Source: Cryptomeria japonica (Eukaryota; Streptophyta; Pinopsida; Cupressales; Cupressaceae). Taken from it: 64,000 nucleotides of DNA. Shown piece after piece: positions 46,946 to 59,143 of the stretch. The position numbers were made by a program, and so were the translations under genes. The stretch covers positions 501,666,442 to 501,730,441 of the forward strand of contig NC_081410.1 of the NCBI RefSeq assembly GCF_030272615.1, read 5' to 3'. Below the pieces are notes generated by a model. That model did not search any database and was not told the DNA's origin. It worked only from the letters and a program-made list of their open reading frames with translations. Every line of letters begins with the position of its first letter. The first letter of the stretch is position 1.

Positions 46946-48890
46946 AACATCCTGGGTTGTTAAAAAAAAGTGAGTCTCTCACTTTGCTAGGGTCAGAGGA
47001 AAACCAAGGTGGTCTAGCTCTTCCTGAGAAATCCAAGATGAATCTTCAACTAGTCTGTCCTTCCACTTCACAAGATACTCCTTATATTGACCACTCTGGG
47101 TACTATGCCCAATCCTACTCTCCAAAATGCCTTCAATCTAATCTGGTTCCTTTTAGGGCAACTATTTCTCCAAGTTTGCAATACTGTCCTCACATGAAAT
47201 TCTAGTTCAAGATACTGATAAAGATCTGCAATGTTGAACATAGGTGAAATATTCAGACTATCCGGTAATTCCACTTCATATGCCTTTCCAGAACTGAACT
47301 TTCTCAAAATCTTGCAAGGTCCAATCTTTCTCATCTGCAACTTGTTATAAGTTCAAACCGGGAATATTTTTTTTCTCAGATACACCATCACTTCATCGCC
47401 AACTTCAAATTACTTGTGTCTTCTCTTCTCATCTACTTTCTCCTTATACTTGATGTTCATGTCCTCCAAATGTTGCTTAACTTGAATATGTAAGTCCTTC
47501 ATGTGATTTACAATTTATTCTACTTCTAAACATCTTTGGTCTTCACTGCTAATATATCTTAACTCTAATATACCTCTAGGGTGTGCTCCGGTAACAATCT
47601 CAAAAGGTGTCCTTCCGGTACTCCTGTTTAGTGAATTATTGTAGGAAAACTCTGCCTATGCAAGAATCAGATCCCAACTTCTGGTTTTGTCTCCAACTAA
47701 ACATATTAACAAATTTCCCAAGCTCTGGTTAACTACTTTTGTCCATCCATCAGTCTGTGGGTGAAAAGTAGAACTAAACTTCAAATTTGTCTTCATCTTC
47801 TTCCAAAGTGTTTTCCAAAAATAACCAATAAACTTAGTGTCTATCTAAAACTATGCTCTTAGGTAATCCATGCAATCTCACTACTTCCTTGAAAAATAGG
47901 TCTACTATATGTAATGCATCTGATGTCTTCTTACAAGGTATGAAATGAGAAATCTTCAAGAATCTATCCACTACCACAAATATAAAATGATTCCCTCTCT
48001 GTGTTTTAGGCAATCAAATTATGAAATCCATTCTTATATCCTCCCAAGGTCTTACCGATACTATCAAAGGTTTATACAATCCCACATTCTGACTACTACC
48101 CTTTGCAACTTGACAAACTCTACAACTTTGCACATATTTCCTACATCCTTATGAATCTGGGGCCAAAAGTAATGCTCACTCACTATTGCTACTGTTTTGT
48201 CAACACCAAAATGTCTGGCTAATCCTCCACTATGTTTCTCCTTTATCAGATTCTCCCTCATAGAACTCTTAGGTATGCACAACTGAACTCATCTGAATAA
48301 CATTGTGTTTTGAATGAAGTAATCCAACCACTTGTTTCTATGTATCGTAACTGGTTCTCTATATGCTCTTCAAGGTTCTGGAAAATCTGGGTCATCATCA
48401 TACAAGGTCTTCAATTCCTCAAATCCTTATACTGTTACTCTCATCTCTGTCAGAAAATTCCTTCTCCTACTCAATGCATTAGCAACTTTGTTAGATTTCT
48501 CACTTCTATGCTTCAACACAAAGGTGTAACTTTGCAAAAATTCTACCTATCTCATATGTCTCTTATTCAACTTACTCTAACTATTCAAATATTGTAAAGT
48601 TGGATGATCCGTATAAAACACAAAATTGTTGGGCAACAGGTAATGCCTCGTCTTCTTCAAGGCTTGAACTATGGCATAAAATTCTTGATCATACAGTGAA
48701 TATCTCCTTTGGGCATCATTTAATTTCTCACTGAAATAAGCTACTGCTCTCCCTTCCCGACTCAAGACTGCTCCTATTGTTGTTCCACTTGCATTGCAAT
48801 CCACTTGAAATACTTTATTTAAATCCAGTAAAGCTAACATAGGCTGCTCAGTTAGTTTCCACTTCAACAGTTCAAAACTTTTGTTTGCTC
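46946..48890 (-). pseudogene. pol of K: RNase H, integrase, chromodomain
   Basis: Minus strand. RNase H from about 48885 (ANKSFELLKWKLTEQP, QVDCNASGTTIGAVL, VAYFSEKLNDA), frame open 48867-48577. Integrase zinc region near 48270-48060 (EKHSGGLARHFGVDKT). The integrase core at 48060-47700 is broken by frame changes. A C-terminal part (KIGPCKILRKFSSGKAYEVE near 47330) and a chromodomain remnant lie at 46985-47130. Missing gag, protease and RT. Confidence 0.82.
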
Positions 48891-49026
48891 CGTAATAAGT
48901 TTACATGATATAATTCAATCCATTTTGCATTGCCTCCATCATGTTCTTGTGTTTCCATTGTGTTTACTCTTACTGAGTAGTCTTGATTGATCTCTTTGAG
49001 GTCCTTCCTAGCCAGTGACTGCATCA
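48891..49026 (+). repeat. 5' LTR of L, only the last 136 bases
   Basis: Matches the end of the 3' LTR (from about 55966) and stops within it; the first 630 or so bases are gone. Ends GACTGCATCA. Confidence 0.82.
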
Positions 49027-49028
49027 AG

Positions 49029-49039
49029 TGGTATTAGAG
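49029..49039 (+). other. Primer binding site of L
   Basis: TGGTATTAGAG two bases after the LTR, identical to that of J. Confidence 0.85.
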
Positions 49040-49136
49040 TGAGCTTTCATTCCATAGATTGCATTGTCTTGAGAGATTTTTGTTGAAGGGTAGTGGACTG
49101 TGGATCCGACCTGCAACTGCAGAGGATGGCATAAAA

Positions 49137-50240
49137 ATGGCGCAAAGAGGAAATAGGAATGGTGGAGTGTGTGGGAATGTAGACCCTATTGTGATGAAAA
49201 TATTTTGAGGAATAGAAACCCGATTGGAAGCCGTTGAGACAACCCAAAAGAAGAGGTCAACATATTACTGATGTAAGTGAAGATGAAGGAGAAGAAGCCC
49301 CAATAGAATAAGTAAACCCACCGGTGGTTGATCTGGATGAAGAAAGGTTTTTGAGGGTTTTGAGTAGGGAAAATACTAAACCTCATTTTACCCCACCAGA
49401 ATATGATGGAAAGTTGGTTTTAGATGAATTGATGGATTGGATCTCGGAGATGGAGAAATATTTTGATTTTGAAAACACTAGAGAAGAAAGAAAGGTGAAA
49501 TATGCCTGTACTTGGTTGAAAGGTCATGCATCTCTTTGGTGGGAGGATTTGTAGGTTGATAGAAAGAGAAGAGGTAAAGAGAAGATCAAGACATGATATC
49601 ACATGGTTGCTAAGTTGAAATAAAAATTTATGCCAACTAATTATCATGTAAATCTATTCCGGAAGATGCAGAATTTGAGACGGAAGGAATCTAGTGTGAA
49701 GAGTACACCAAAGCATTTTACAAGTTGAATATCAAATCTGGACATGTTGATGATGAAGCTAAACAAGTTGCAAGATATTTGAATGGATTGAGGATGTCTA
49801 TACAAGATGAACTCAGTTTGATCAAATTGCAAAGTGTTGAAGAAGCTTACTAGTATGCCCTGAAAGCAGAAGAGAAGCTAAACAAAAGACATGAGTAGAG
49901 TCAAAAGGGAAAAGGTGGAAGGTTTTCTGGATGAAGAGGATACACTAGAGGTAGAGGAACCTGTATGGATCGGAAAAAGGACAAGGAAGTGAGAAAAGAA
50001 GGTAATTCATACTAGAAAGATGATAGAAGTTTCTACCAGAGGAGAGAACCAGATGGCTACCAAAATGAGAATTTTGGAAAAGATGACAGAATACAAGACA
50101 AGAGAGTGTTTAGAGGAACTTTCTATAAGTGTGGAGGAGAAGGACATCATGCTTTTGAGTGTAAGAAGATAGAGAATACCAAAAGAAAAATAGCAGTGCA
50201 AGAAAACACCACCGGATCAGGTAACAAATCGGAAGACAGA
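49137..50240 (+). pseudogene. gag of L
   Basis: The ATG at 49137 (MAQRGNRNGG). A frame change before about 49265, then PPVVDLDEERFLRVLS and HFTPPEYDGKLVLDELMDWI in a good frame to 49554. A basic tail precedes a zinc knuckle at 50121-50162, whose first cysteine is phenylalanine (FYKCGGEGHHAFEC). Stops near 49208, 49310 and 49553. Closely parallel to the gag of J. Confidence 0.85.
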
Positions 50241-51778
50241 GAACTGTTGATGATGTGGAGAGCTTTGTATCATATCAAGAGAGATGAAGAGCCCTTGCAG
50301 AGGAAGAATTTGTTCAAGACTGGATGTAAGGTATCTAGTAAGTGTTATAAAATTATCATTGATAGTGGTAGTTTAGATAATCTTGTTTCAGAAGAGATGG
50401 TGAATAATTTGAATTTGGAAAGATTGAAACACCCTAAGCCTTATGAGATAGCATGGGTTCAGGATGATCATAAGTTGTTAGTAAGTGAGCAATTGTTGGT
50501 GAAATTAAAAATTATGAATTATCATGATGAAGTCTTGTGTGATATTATGCCCATGTAGATATTTGTTACCTTTTGTTGGGTAGACCTTGGCAGTTTGATA
50601 GACATGCAATACATGATGGGAGGAAGAATACATACACTATTATGGCCAATGGGATGAAGAAAACCTTATTGCCCTTGGAGGATCCTTCGAAGAGTGAAGT
50701 TTGTATGATTGCTAGAATTTGTTTGGTGGATGGAAGAAAATTCCTAGATGGATTGAGAGATGAGAATGTGTGTTTTGCCTTAGTTCCTAAAAAGACTTTG
50801 AATCTGAAGCATGAAAAAGAACAACCAGAAGAGATAAAAGATTTTCTAACAGAATATGAAGACATCATTTTAGATAATGTGCCTGATGGATTACCACCCA
50901 TGAGAAGTATCAGTCATTGCATCGACTTGGTTCTCGGAGCTAGTTTGCCTAACAAAGCTACACACCGAATGACACTGACAGAGATTAAAGAGTTGAATAG
51001 ACAAGTGTAGGAGTTATTGAAGAAAGGTTTGATTAGAGAAAGTTTGATCCCTTGTGCAATACCAGTAGTATTAGCACCTAAGAATAATGGAGAATGGAGG
51101 ATGTGTATCAATTCCAAAGCAATAAACATGATGACAGTGAAATACCAATTTCCTTTTCCTAAGATGGATGATATAATGGACTATTTGAGAAGAGTCAAAT
51201 ACTTTAAAAAGACAAACTTGAAGAGTGGATATCATCAGATCAGGATCATAGAAGGAGATGAGTGGAAGAAAACATTCAAGACAAATGAAGGACTGTATGA
51301 ATGGTTCATGATGCCTTTTGGGTTAACTAATGCACTGGGTACTTTCATGAGGCTGATGAATGAGGTATTGAAGAAATTATTGGGTAAGTTTGTTATTGTA
51401 TATTTGGATTACATTCTGATTTTCAGTAAGACAAAAGAGGAGCATTTGTTACATTTGAGACAAGTTTTGGAGAGGTTTAGAGAAGAAAAGTTGCTGATAA
51501 ATCTTAAGAAGTGTACTTTCATGAGGGATGAGTTAGTCTATTTGGGATTTGTGATATTTAAGGATGGTTTGAAGATGGACCCTAGGAAAGTAAAATAAAT
51601 TATTGAATGGCCTACACCGGAAAGCATTAGAGAGGTAAAATCATTTCATGGATTGGCTAGTTTCTACTAGAAGTTCATCAGAAATTTCAGTTTAGTTTGT
51701 AACCCTATGAATGAGACAATGAGGGGAGATCAAAAGGAATTCAAGTGGACCACCGAAGAAAACAAAATTTTTGACCTA
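50241..51778 (+). pseudogene. pol of L, first part: protease and reverse transcriptase
   Basis: Protease with DSG at 50361-50369 and LLGRPWQFD after a short frame change at 50558. Reverse transcriptase at about 50880-51600 with CAIPVVLAPKN and LKSGYHQIRI. The catalytic motif at 51401-51412 reads YLDY, so one catalytic aspartate is lost. The frame ends at KWTTEENK where M is inserted. Confidence 0.88.
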
Positions 51779-53406
51779 GGGTGAACCCACAATAGTGGGT
51801 CACACTCTTTTGCCAACTTTGATACTACAGTATTTATTTTCAGAAAAAACTTTAGATTCAAACACCTATTACTTCTAAACCGTAAGGAATTTTTAGATGA
51901 TGTGAACTAGTGATTTGTGTCATTTTGTATGTAGATTTTAATTTTTTTTTTTATAATTTTTGGAATCAATTTTCTTTAATTTTTCTATCTCCCTCGACAA
52001 ATAGTTTTTTTTTTTTTTAAATAACATTTTTAAAGAGTGACAGTCACTTTTTATAGCATAACTTTTTATTTATAATAGATATGAATGTGATTCTTTTGAA
52101 TTTAGTTTTATAACATCCATATCTAGTGTTTTCAATTGGTTTTGTAACATTATATTCAATATTTCATATTTTATTAAGATTTGAAGTCGAGTTAACTATA
52201 ATTTTGACATATGTCCATTTGATATTACATAACTTTTTTTTTTTGTTGGTAAAAGTGGATATACCACTGAATTATATTAATATATAATATTTTTTACAAG
52301 GTGTCTGGTTCAATGAGAACTGAAGGGAAAGAACCAGTAAGAAAACCCTTCAGTATTGCCCAAAAATCACAAAGCCTACCTACCCATTACAAAAGCCTCC
52401 TGGGCACATTCCACCAAAATCCCACCCCATATTACATAATATTTTCATTAGACACAAAAGAAGCTACCATGAGAGGCATATACGCATAAAATGCCATTCG
52501 AATCATTAGGAAGATCAATATCCACCAAAAAAATAGAAGATCAGCAAAAAGAAGTCGACCACGAACCACCCCTTCCTATAAAGAACAAGTCTCCAAGCCA
52601 TTGATTAGAATGAGACAAGGAAAAAGAAGAGAAACCACTACAAGTAAACCTACCAAGACAAAAACTATATGCAAACATAGAATAATGCATTTAAGAAGGA
52701 GAGGATGGTGGAAACCTGATGGAACCAAAATGAGGCCAAGCCAAAGAATAGCTCATAGAAATAGCCAAGTTAGAAAAACAGAGATGAGAAACCACTATAT
52801 ATACCAAACCACCTATAATTTCCAAGGCCCCGAAGACAACCACCATCTTCCAAGCCTTAACAAAAACATAACTTCTTGTATATGTAACAAAAATTAATTA
52901 TTATTTTTTTGTTGGAAAGAGGACTTCAATACCTAGTGTGTTTTTTAGAATATTTTGGGTGACGTTTACTATTTTTCCATAAGCATTGAACAATGAAGTT
53001 CACGTTCGGTGAAAACCCTACATTCATAAGAAATAAAATAAAAATATATTAATTAAATTAAATATATTAAAAATTATACTATTTGGAAAGCTTATAATAA
53101 GGGATAAATACTTAAAAAATAACAACTTATAAATGAATTCATTTGACCCCCCAAAAGCTAATGTAAAATTAGTTTTTTACCAACATTTGATAGATGCAAA
53201 AGAGACTCTATTGCAAGTATGATTTAGAAGTTGGGAGGTTCTATCCAAGAAATTTTGATCTAAGAGCCCTTGATCTAACTCTCTTCAATTAATTACTTTA
53301 AATGGGACCTCTTAAACCTTAAATAATTATATTTTCTAAAAAATGTATCATTTCAACAAAAAATAGGATGTACGAAAAAGTGGGAACCAACATTGTGAGT
53401 TCACCC
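51779..53406. mobile_element. DNA-transposon-like element M with terminal inverted repeats
   Basis: 1628 bases inserted between TTEENK and LLKQKMTEQ of L. Left end GGGTGAACCCACAATAGTGG; right end, complemented, GGGTGAACTCACAATGTTGG. Inverted repeats match over about 25-30 bases with a few changes. Flanks CTA and CTG look like a 3-bp target duplication with one change. The inside is AT-rich with no transposase recognised, so it is a non-autonomous element of unassigned superfamily; a 3-bp duplication would fit PIF/Harbinger or CACTA, but the end sequence matches neither clearly. Confidence 0.72.
52233..52865 (-). mobile_element. Retroposon N (LINE-like 3' end), minus strand, inside M
   Basis: A run of T's at 52234-52244 followed by GTTGGTAAAAGTGG is, on the minus strand, a 3' end with a poly(A) tail. 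The strand composition (A- and C-rich, few T) continues to about 52880. Two right ends are possible: 52428, with 11-bp duplication ATATTACATAA (52222-52232, 52429-52439), or about 52865, with 9-bp duplication ACATAACTT (52227, 52866). No reverse transcriptase is encoded. Confidence 0.5.
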
Positions 53407-55303
53407 CCTGTTGAAGCAGAAAATGACTGAGCAACATGTGTTAGCTTTACCAGATTTTTATAAAGTATTTAAAGTGGATTGTGATCCAAGTGGAACACCA
53501 ATAAGAGAAGTCTTGAGTTAGGAAGGGAGAGCAGTAGCTTATTTCAGTGAGAAACTGAATGATGCCTAGAGGATATATTTAGTGTATGATCAAGAATTTT
53601 ATGCCACAGTTCAAACCTTGAAGATATGGAGACATTACCTGTTGCCTAAGGAGTTTGTGTTGTATATGGATCATCAAGCTTTGTAGTATTTGAACAGTCA
53701 GAGTAAGTTGAATCAGAGACCTATGAGATGGGTAGAATTTTTGCAGAGTTACACCTTTGTGTTGAAGCATAGAAGTGGGAAATCTAACAAAGTTGCTGAT
53801 GCTTTGAGTTGGAGAAAAAATTTGCTGACAGAGATGAAAGTAATAGTATTAGGATTTGAGGAATTAAAGACCTTGTATGATGATGACCTAAATTTTGCAG
53901 AACCTTGGAGAGCATGTAGAGAATTGGTTACAGTAGATAGAACCAAGTGGTTGGATTACTTTATTCAGGATGAGATGTTATTCAGAGGAGTTCAATTGTG
54001 CATACCTAAGAGTTTTATGAGGGAGAATATGATAAAGAAGAAACATAGTGGAGGATTAGCCAGACATTTTAGTGTCAACAAAATAGTAGCATTGGTGAGT
54101 GAGCATTAATTTTGGCTCTAGATTCATAAGGATGTTAGGAAATATGTGCAAAGTTATAGAATTTGTCAAGTTGCAAAGGGTAGTAGTCAGAATGTGCAAT
54201 TCTATAAACCTTTGAGAGTACCGGTAAGACCTTGGGAGGACATAATCATGGATTTCATACTTGGATTGCCTAAAATACAGAGAGGGAATGATTCTATATT
54301 TGTGGTAGTGGATAGATTCTCAAAGATGGCTCATTTCATACCTTGTAAGAAGACATCAGATGCATTACATATAACAGACCTATTTTTCAAGGAAGTAGTG
54401 ATATTGCATGTATTACCTAAGAGCATAGTTTCAAACAACAACACTAATTTTATTGGTTATTTTTGGAGAGAACTTTGGAAGAAGATGAAGACAGATCTGA
54501 ATTTCAGTTCTACTTTTCACCCACAGACTGATGGGCACACATAAGTAGTTAACCAGAGCTTGGGAAATTTTTTAAGATGTTTAGTTGGAGACAAAACTAG
54601 AAGTTGGGATCTGATTCTTGCACAAGCAAAGTTTGCATACAATAATTTAGTTAAAAGGAGTACCAGAAGGAAACCTTTTGAGATTGTTATCAGAGCACGC
54701 CCTAGAGGTATATCAGAATTAAGAGATATTAGTAGTGAATACCAAAGAAGTTCAAAAGCAGAAGAATTTGCAGATCACATGAAGGACTTACATATTCAAG
54801 CTAAGCAACATTTGGAGGACAAGAACAACAAGTATTAGGAGAAAGAAGATGAGAAGAGAAGACATAAGGAATTTGATGTTGGCAATGAAGTGATGGTGTA
54901 TTTGAGAAAAGAAAAAATTCCTGGTTGGAACTTATAACAAGTTGCAGATGAGAAATTTTGGAGCTTGCAAGATTTTGAGAAAGTTCAATTCTGGAAATGC
55001 ATATGAAGTGGAGTTACTGGATAGTCCGAATATTTCATCTGTGTTCAACATTATAGATATTCACCAGTATCATGACCCAAAATTCAGTGAGGATAGTATT
55101 GTAGACTTGGAGAAACAGTTGCCCCAGAAAGAACTAGATCAGATTGAAGACATTTTGGATCTTAGGATTGGGCGTAGTACCCAAAGCAGTCAATATAAGG
55201 AGTATCTTGTGAAGTGAAAGGATAGACCAGTTGAAGATTCATCTTGGATTTCTTAGGCAGAAGTAGAGCACCTTGGTTTTGCTCTGACCCCAACAAAGTG
55301 AGA
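53407..55303 (+). pseudogene. pol of L, second part: RNase H, integrase, chromodomain
   Basis: RNase H at 53407-53815 (LLKQKMTEQHVLALPDFYKV, KVDCDPSG, VAYFSEKLNDA). Integrase zinc region about 54030-54200, core with MDFILGLP near 54248. SNNNTNF replaces SDRDTKF near 54427, and a TAG replaces the conserved glutamate at 54541, so two catalytic residues are gone. C-terminal part and chromodomain (YKEYLVK, stop, KDRPVEDSSW) at 55080-55300. Confidence 0.87.
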
Positions 55304-55335
55304 GACTCATTTTTTTTTCAACAACCCCGGATGTC

Positions 55336-56101
55336 TAATACAAAAGCATCCCTGGTTCATAGCAATCTTGCATCAACCAAAAATATTTCCTTTCTTTTTT
55401 TCTTTCTATGCTTCCCAGATTTAGCTCACCAGAACCTTTGGAGTTGGATTTTGCTTGAAGACTTGATCTTCTTCCTTATTCCCAAACTGTGGAGCATTTG
55501 GATAATTTCCTAGAAATTTATCGCTACTGGTTTTTGAGATAGTTTTCTATTACCGGTTGCCAGTTGCCAGGACCTATTTGCATTGGTTATCTACCAAATC
55601 CTTTTTGTAGCTTATGGGGCCTTGTGAGTTGATTCTGATGTTCCTTGGTGTGTGGCTGACCTTTCCCTATGATGTACACTTCACCCTTTGGCTTTTTTGA
55701 AGGAATTTGTTTGGCGGAGGCCAACCTTGTTGGTTTTACATGTTAGGTCTTGTTCTTTGGGTTTTGATCCCTTTCTGGGCTGACCAGATCCCCTTGGATC
55801 ATATAAATAATTGTAATAGAGCATTAGAATGCATCGAAGGAGTTAGACAAATCATAGAAGATAGATCTTAAGATTTGAGGTCCTGGTTGTGACCTGTTTT
55901 GTATTTTGAGCATGTTTTAGTAGGCCTGTGAGTTGGTTACTGTAATTCAGTTGTTACCGGTTGGTTGTAATTAGTTTTCATGATATAATTCAATCTATTC
56001 TACATTGCCTCCATCATGTCCTTGTGTTTCTGTTGTGTTTATTCTTATTGACCGGCCTAGACTAATCTCTTTGAGGTCCCTCCTAACTGATGACTGCACT
56101 A
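55336..56101 (+). repeat. 3' LTR of L
   Basis: TAATACAAAAGCATCC (TG start mutated to TA) to GACTGCACTA, 766 bases, followed by GATAT. Confidence 0.87.
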
Positions 56102-57970
56102 GATATTGTACAAGGAGCAAGGTATATTGGTGTTACAACAAAAGGGTAAACAAGATTGTTGAAAGTGCAAATGTGAATATTGATGAAGATACATCTAAAG
56201 ATTCTAAAAAATTGGCAGGGTATGATTATGATAAATTGAATGATAGAAAAAGGGAAGAGAAAACTAGTGAAGAGGAAAAAGAAGCCCAAGAAGCTCCAAA
56301 ATATACATCTAAAACCCCAAGATATGTTCAGAAGAATCATTCAATGGATGAAATTATTGGAGATAAGAACAAATGAATCGTCATAAGAAGCAAAGCAACT
56401 CAAGAGTAAGTTTTATTATGTTTATTATTAGAGATTGAATTTAAAATAGTAGAAGAAGCATGCAATGATCAAAATTGGATAAAGGAAATGAAAGAAGACC
56501 TAGATCAAATTGAAAAGAATAAAAAAAGGGAACTAGTTCATAGACTGACATATAAGAATGTAATTGGAACAAAATGGGTATTTTGGAACAAGCTAGATGA
56601 AGATGGAAAAGTTGTAAGAAATAAAGCAAGATTGGTTTGCAAATGTTACATATAGGTTGAAAGCATTAAATTTGAGGAGACATATGCCCTGGTTGTCTAG
56701 GTGGAGGAAATTAGGATGTTATTGACTTTTGCATCTTTTAAAGATTTCAAGGTTTATCAAATGAATGTGAAATTAACATTTTTGAATGGCGATCTGAAAG
56801 AAGAAGTTTAAATTGAACAACCAAAAGGATTTAAGTTGAAAGATGATCTGAAAGTTGTTTGCAGATTGAAGAAGGCCTTGTATGGATTGAAGCAAGCTCC
56901 TAGAGATTGGTATGGAAGGCTAGATAAGTATTTTACTGATCAAGGTTTTCAAAAGGGTTGGACTGACAACAATTTATACTTCAAAACTGATTTAGGTAAA
57001 GTCTTAATTGTTGTAGTTTATGTTGATGACATAATATTTGGAGGAAATGAAGGTATGTGCAGAAAGTTTGCCAATGAAATGTAGAAGGAATTTGAGATGT
57101 CCATGATTGGTGAGTTAAATTTATTTCTTGGTTTGCAAGTAAATTAGAATGATAAAGGAATTTTTATTTCTCAGTCTAAATACATTAAGGAGTGGTAGAA
57201 GAAGTTTGGGTTGGATAATTCCAATCCAATGTGTACACCTATGATCATCGAATGCAAGTTGACAAAATATGATAATTAACCTAAAGTAAATGCAAGTTAG
57301 TACAAATCAATGATTGGATGACTGTTATATCTGACTGCTACCAGATTGGATTTCATGTATGTAGTTTGTTTGGCAGCTGGATTTTTGTAAGAACTGAAAG
57401 CATCACATGTTTTGGCAATAAAGATAATCTTCAGATATCTAAAAGGAATATAAGAGTTTGGTTTATGGTATCCTAGAAATTCAGATTTTACTCTGACAAC
57501 TTATAGTGATGCAGATTGGGCCAAAAGTGTTGATGAGAAGAAAAGTACAAGTGGTGAAGCATTCTTTCTTGGCTCCCAGTTGGATTCTTGGTCAAGTAAG
57601 AAGTAGGGCTCTATCTCTTTATCCACAGATGAAGTAGAGTATATTGTAGCATCTTCATGTTGCACACAAAATCTATGGATGAAGCAAACATTGAAGGATA
57701 TTGGTGTATTGTTCAATGAATGCAATTCTATTATGTGTAATAAAATTATTGCAATAAATATTTGTAACAATCTGGTAGAACATTCTAGATCAAAGCATAT
57801 ATCCATTCAATATCCATTCTTGAGGGAAAAGGTGTTGCATAATAAAGTAAAGCTTAAGTATGTACCTACAAAAGAGTAGATTGGAGATATCTTCATGAAG
57901 GCATTGTGTAAAGATGCTTTTGAGTATCTATAGTAGAAGTTAGGGGTATTGCCCCTTCCTAGTTTGAACT
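56102..57970 (+). pseudogene. pol of H, last part: integrase end, RT, RNase H
   Basis: Starts CTRSKVYWCYNKRVNKIVES, continuing the fragment ended at 46160. A variable acidic linker follows, then reverse transcriptase at about 56480-57120 with GTKWVFWNKLDEDG, YGLKQAPRDWYGRLDKYF and an intact YVDD at 57019-57030. RNase H at about 57490-57700 (SDADWAKSVDEKKSTSG; ADEAEY-type motif as TDEVEY). The C-terminal end reads LPLPSLN near 57968. Stops near 56373, 56409, 56655, 56809, 57082 and 57148. Confidence 0.88.
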
Positions 57971-58220
57971 GATGTACATTCGGATGTGCATTGGTCTGGT
58001 AAATAGTTTACATATTTTTATTTGGAATAATGCTTGGGTGCTTCCTCTTAGGGGGATTAGGCATGAGTTCCATAGGGGGAGATTTTCCCATCTTTTTCAT
58101 TCTTGTCAAAAGGGGAGAGATGTAGAGTTGATGATCTGATGATGTAGAGAAGATGAAGAGATACAAAGTTGTGTAGAGAGAGTTATGTGTTTGATATTGA
58201 TGGATGTTGCCATCAATGAC

Positions 58221-58232
58221 AAAGGGGGAGAT
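58221..58232 (+). other. Polypurine tract of H
   Basis: AAAGGGGGAGAT directly before TGTTAAAA. Confidence 0.88.
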
Positions 58233-59138
58233 TGTTAAAAATGTGATATTGATGGTTTTGATCGGTTGTCATTGATGTTTTGGTTTTAGTGATCTGAAGG
58301 TTGTGTTCCTTGAATCTTTGGTGCTCTAGAAGACGTGTTTCAGCATGGATTAGTTGATTTTATGGCGATCCAATATTTTTATTAATCGGATATGGTGTTG
58401 ATCGATGGTATTCATGTGTGGCTTGATTTCATTCTTATTTTTGTTGTATTGGGCAATATTTTTTTAAGGTCTAGATTAAGTCTAGAATTCAACGATGAAT
58501 AGTAGCATTGGTGTAGCATGTGAGTCATGGTTTGGGTTTGGAATTTGTAATGATATGGTCAACTTCTCATTCCTTCCCACCATCGAAATGTTTAATGTTA
58601 ACCTATTTTAGATCTCTATCTTGGCCAACTTATAAGATTATGTATCCAAGAGACAGTATATATGAGGGTGATCTGGTTGAGTTAGGGTGGTGATTTTTGT
58701 GTGGCATTGCTATCGAACATATGTGAGTTTGAAAAGGAAAGATTTGATTGTTGAGGATATGTGAAATGTGTTGGTGTTGAGGCCCTAGAAGCAGTTCGAT
58801 TTTTATAGACTATGTTGCAGTGGTGGATTCTCTCTTTTCTTTCTCTGTTTCTTTGGTAGCGAGCCTTTTTTGGGAAATGAGCCCTCCCACAGTGAGTATT
58901 CCGGTAGTGAGCCACCCTTGTATAAATCACCTTAACCAATTTTTATATTGAGAACTAACATTTTCCATGGTTTTTTCTTCCATGTCATATCTTGTGTTCA
59001 TTGTGTAATATGTTGTATGTTTATGTTTTCATGCTATAAATGTGTTAATTCTGATGGTTACTCTGAAAGTGTAAATAGAAGTAAGTGTTTAAGTTGTCAA
59101 CTTATTCATCCCCCTCTCAGTTTCCCGAATATTAAATG
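58233..59138 (+). repeat. 3' LTR of H
   Basis: TGTTAAAA to ATTAAATG, 906 bases. Shows the uninterrupted state at the I insertion point (GGTTACTCTGAAAG near 59054). Followed by CTATT at 59139. Confidence 0.87.
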
Positions 59139-59143
59139 CTATT

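Larger units (their letters stand above)
46161..48890 (-). mobile_element. Gypsy fragment K, minus strand
   Basis: 3' LTR (46161-46945) and the RNase H to chromodomain part of a J-family element, in opposite orientation to L. It breaks off within RNase H at about 48890, where the LTR tail of L begins. Confidence 0.82.
48891..56101 (+). mobile_element. Chromovirus L (Ty3/gypsy), split by M
   Basis: Truncated 5' LTR tail (48891-49026), primer site, gag, pol interrupted at 51778 by M and resumed at 53407, then 3' LTR 55336-56101. Followed directly by the GATAT duplication. Confidence 0.88.
35068..59138 (+). mobile_element. Copia element H hosting a nest of other elements
   Basis: 5' LTR 35068-38273 (with I inside), primer site 38275, gag 38337-39252, protease/integrase now inverted at 43984-45044, integrase continuation 46080-46160, end of integrase through RNase H at 56102-57970, polypurine tract and 3' LTR 58233-59138. 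Matching 5-bp target duplications and continuous reading frames across each insert prove that these pieces were one element. Confidence 0.9.

Noticed and set aside
52301-52897. Two short plus-strand frames inside M
   Set aside because: No transposase motif; they fall in the A/C-rich retroposon-like segment on its non-coding strand.
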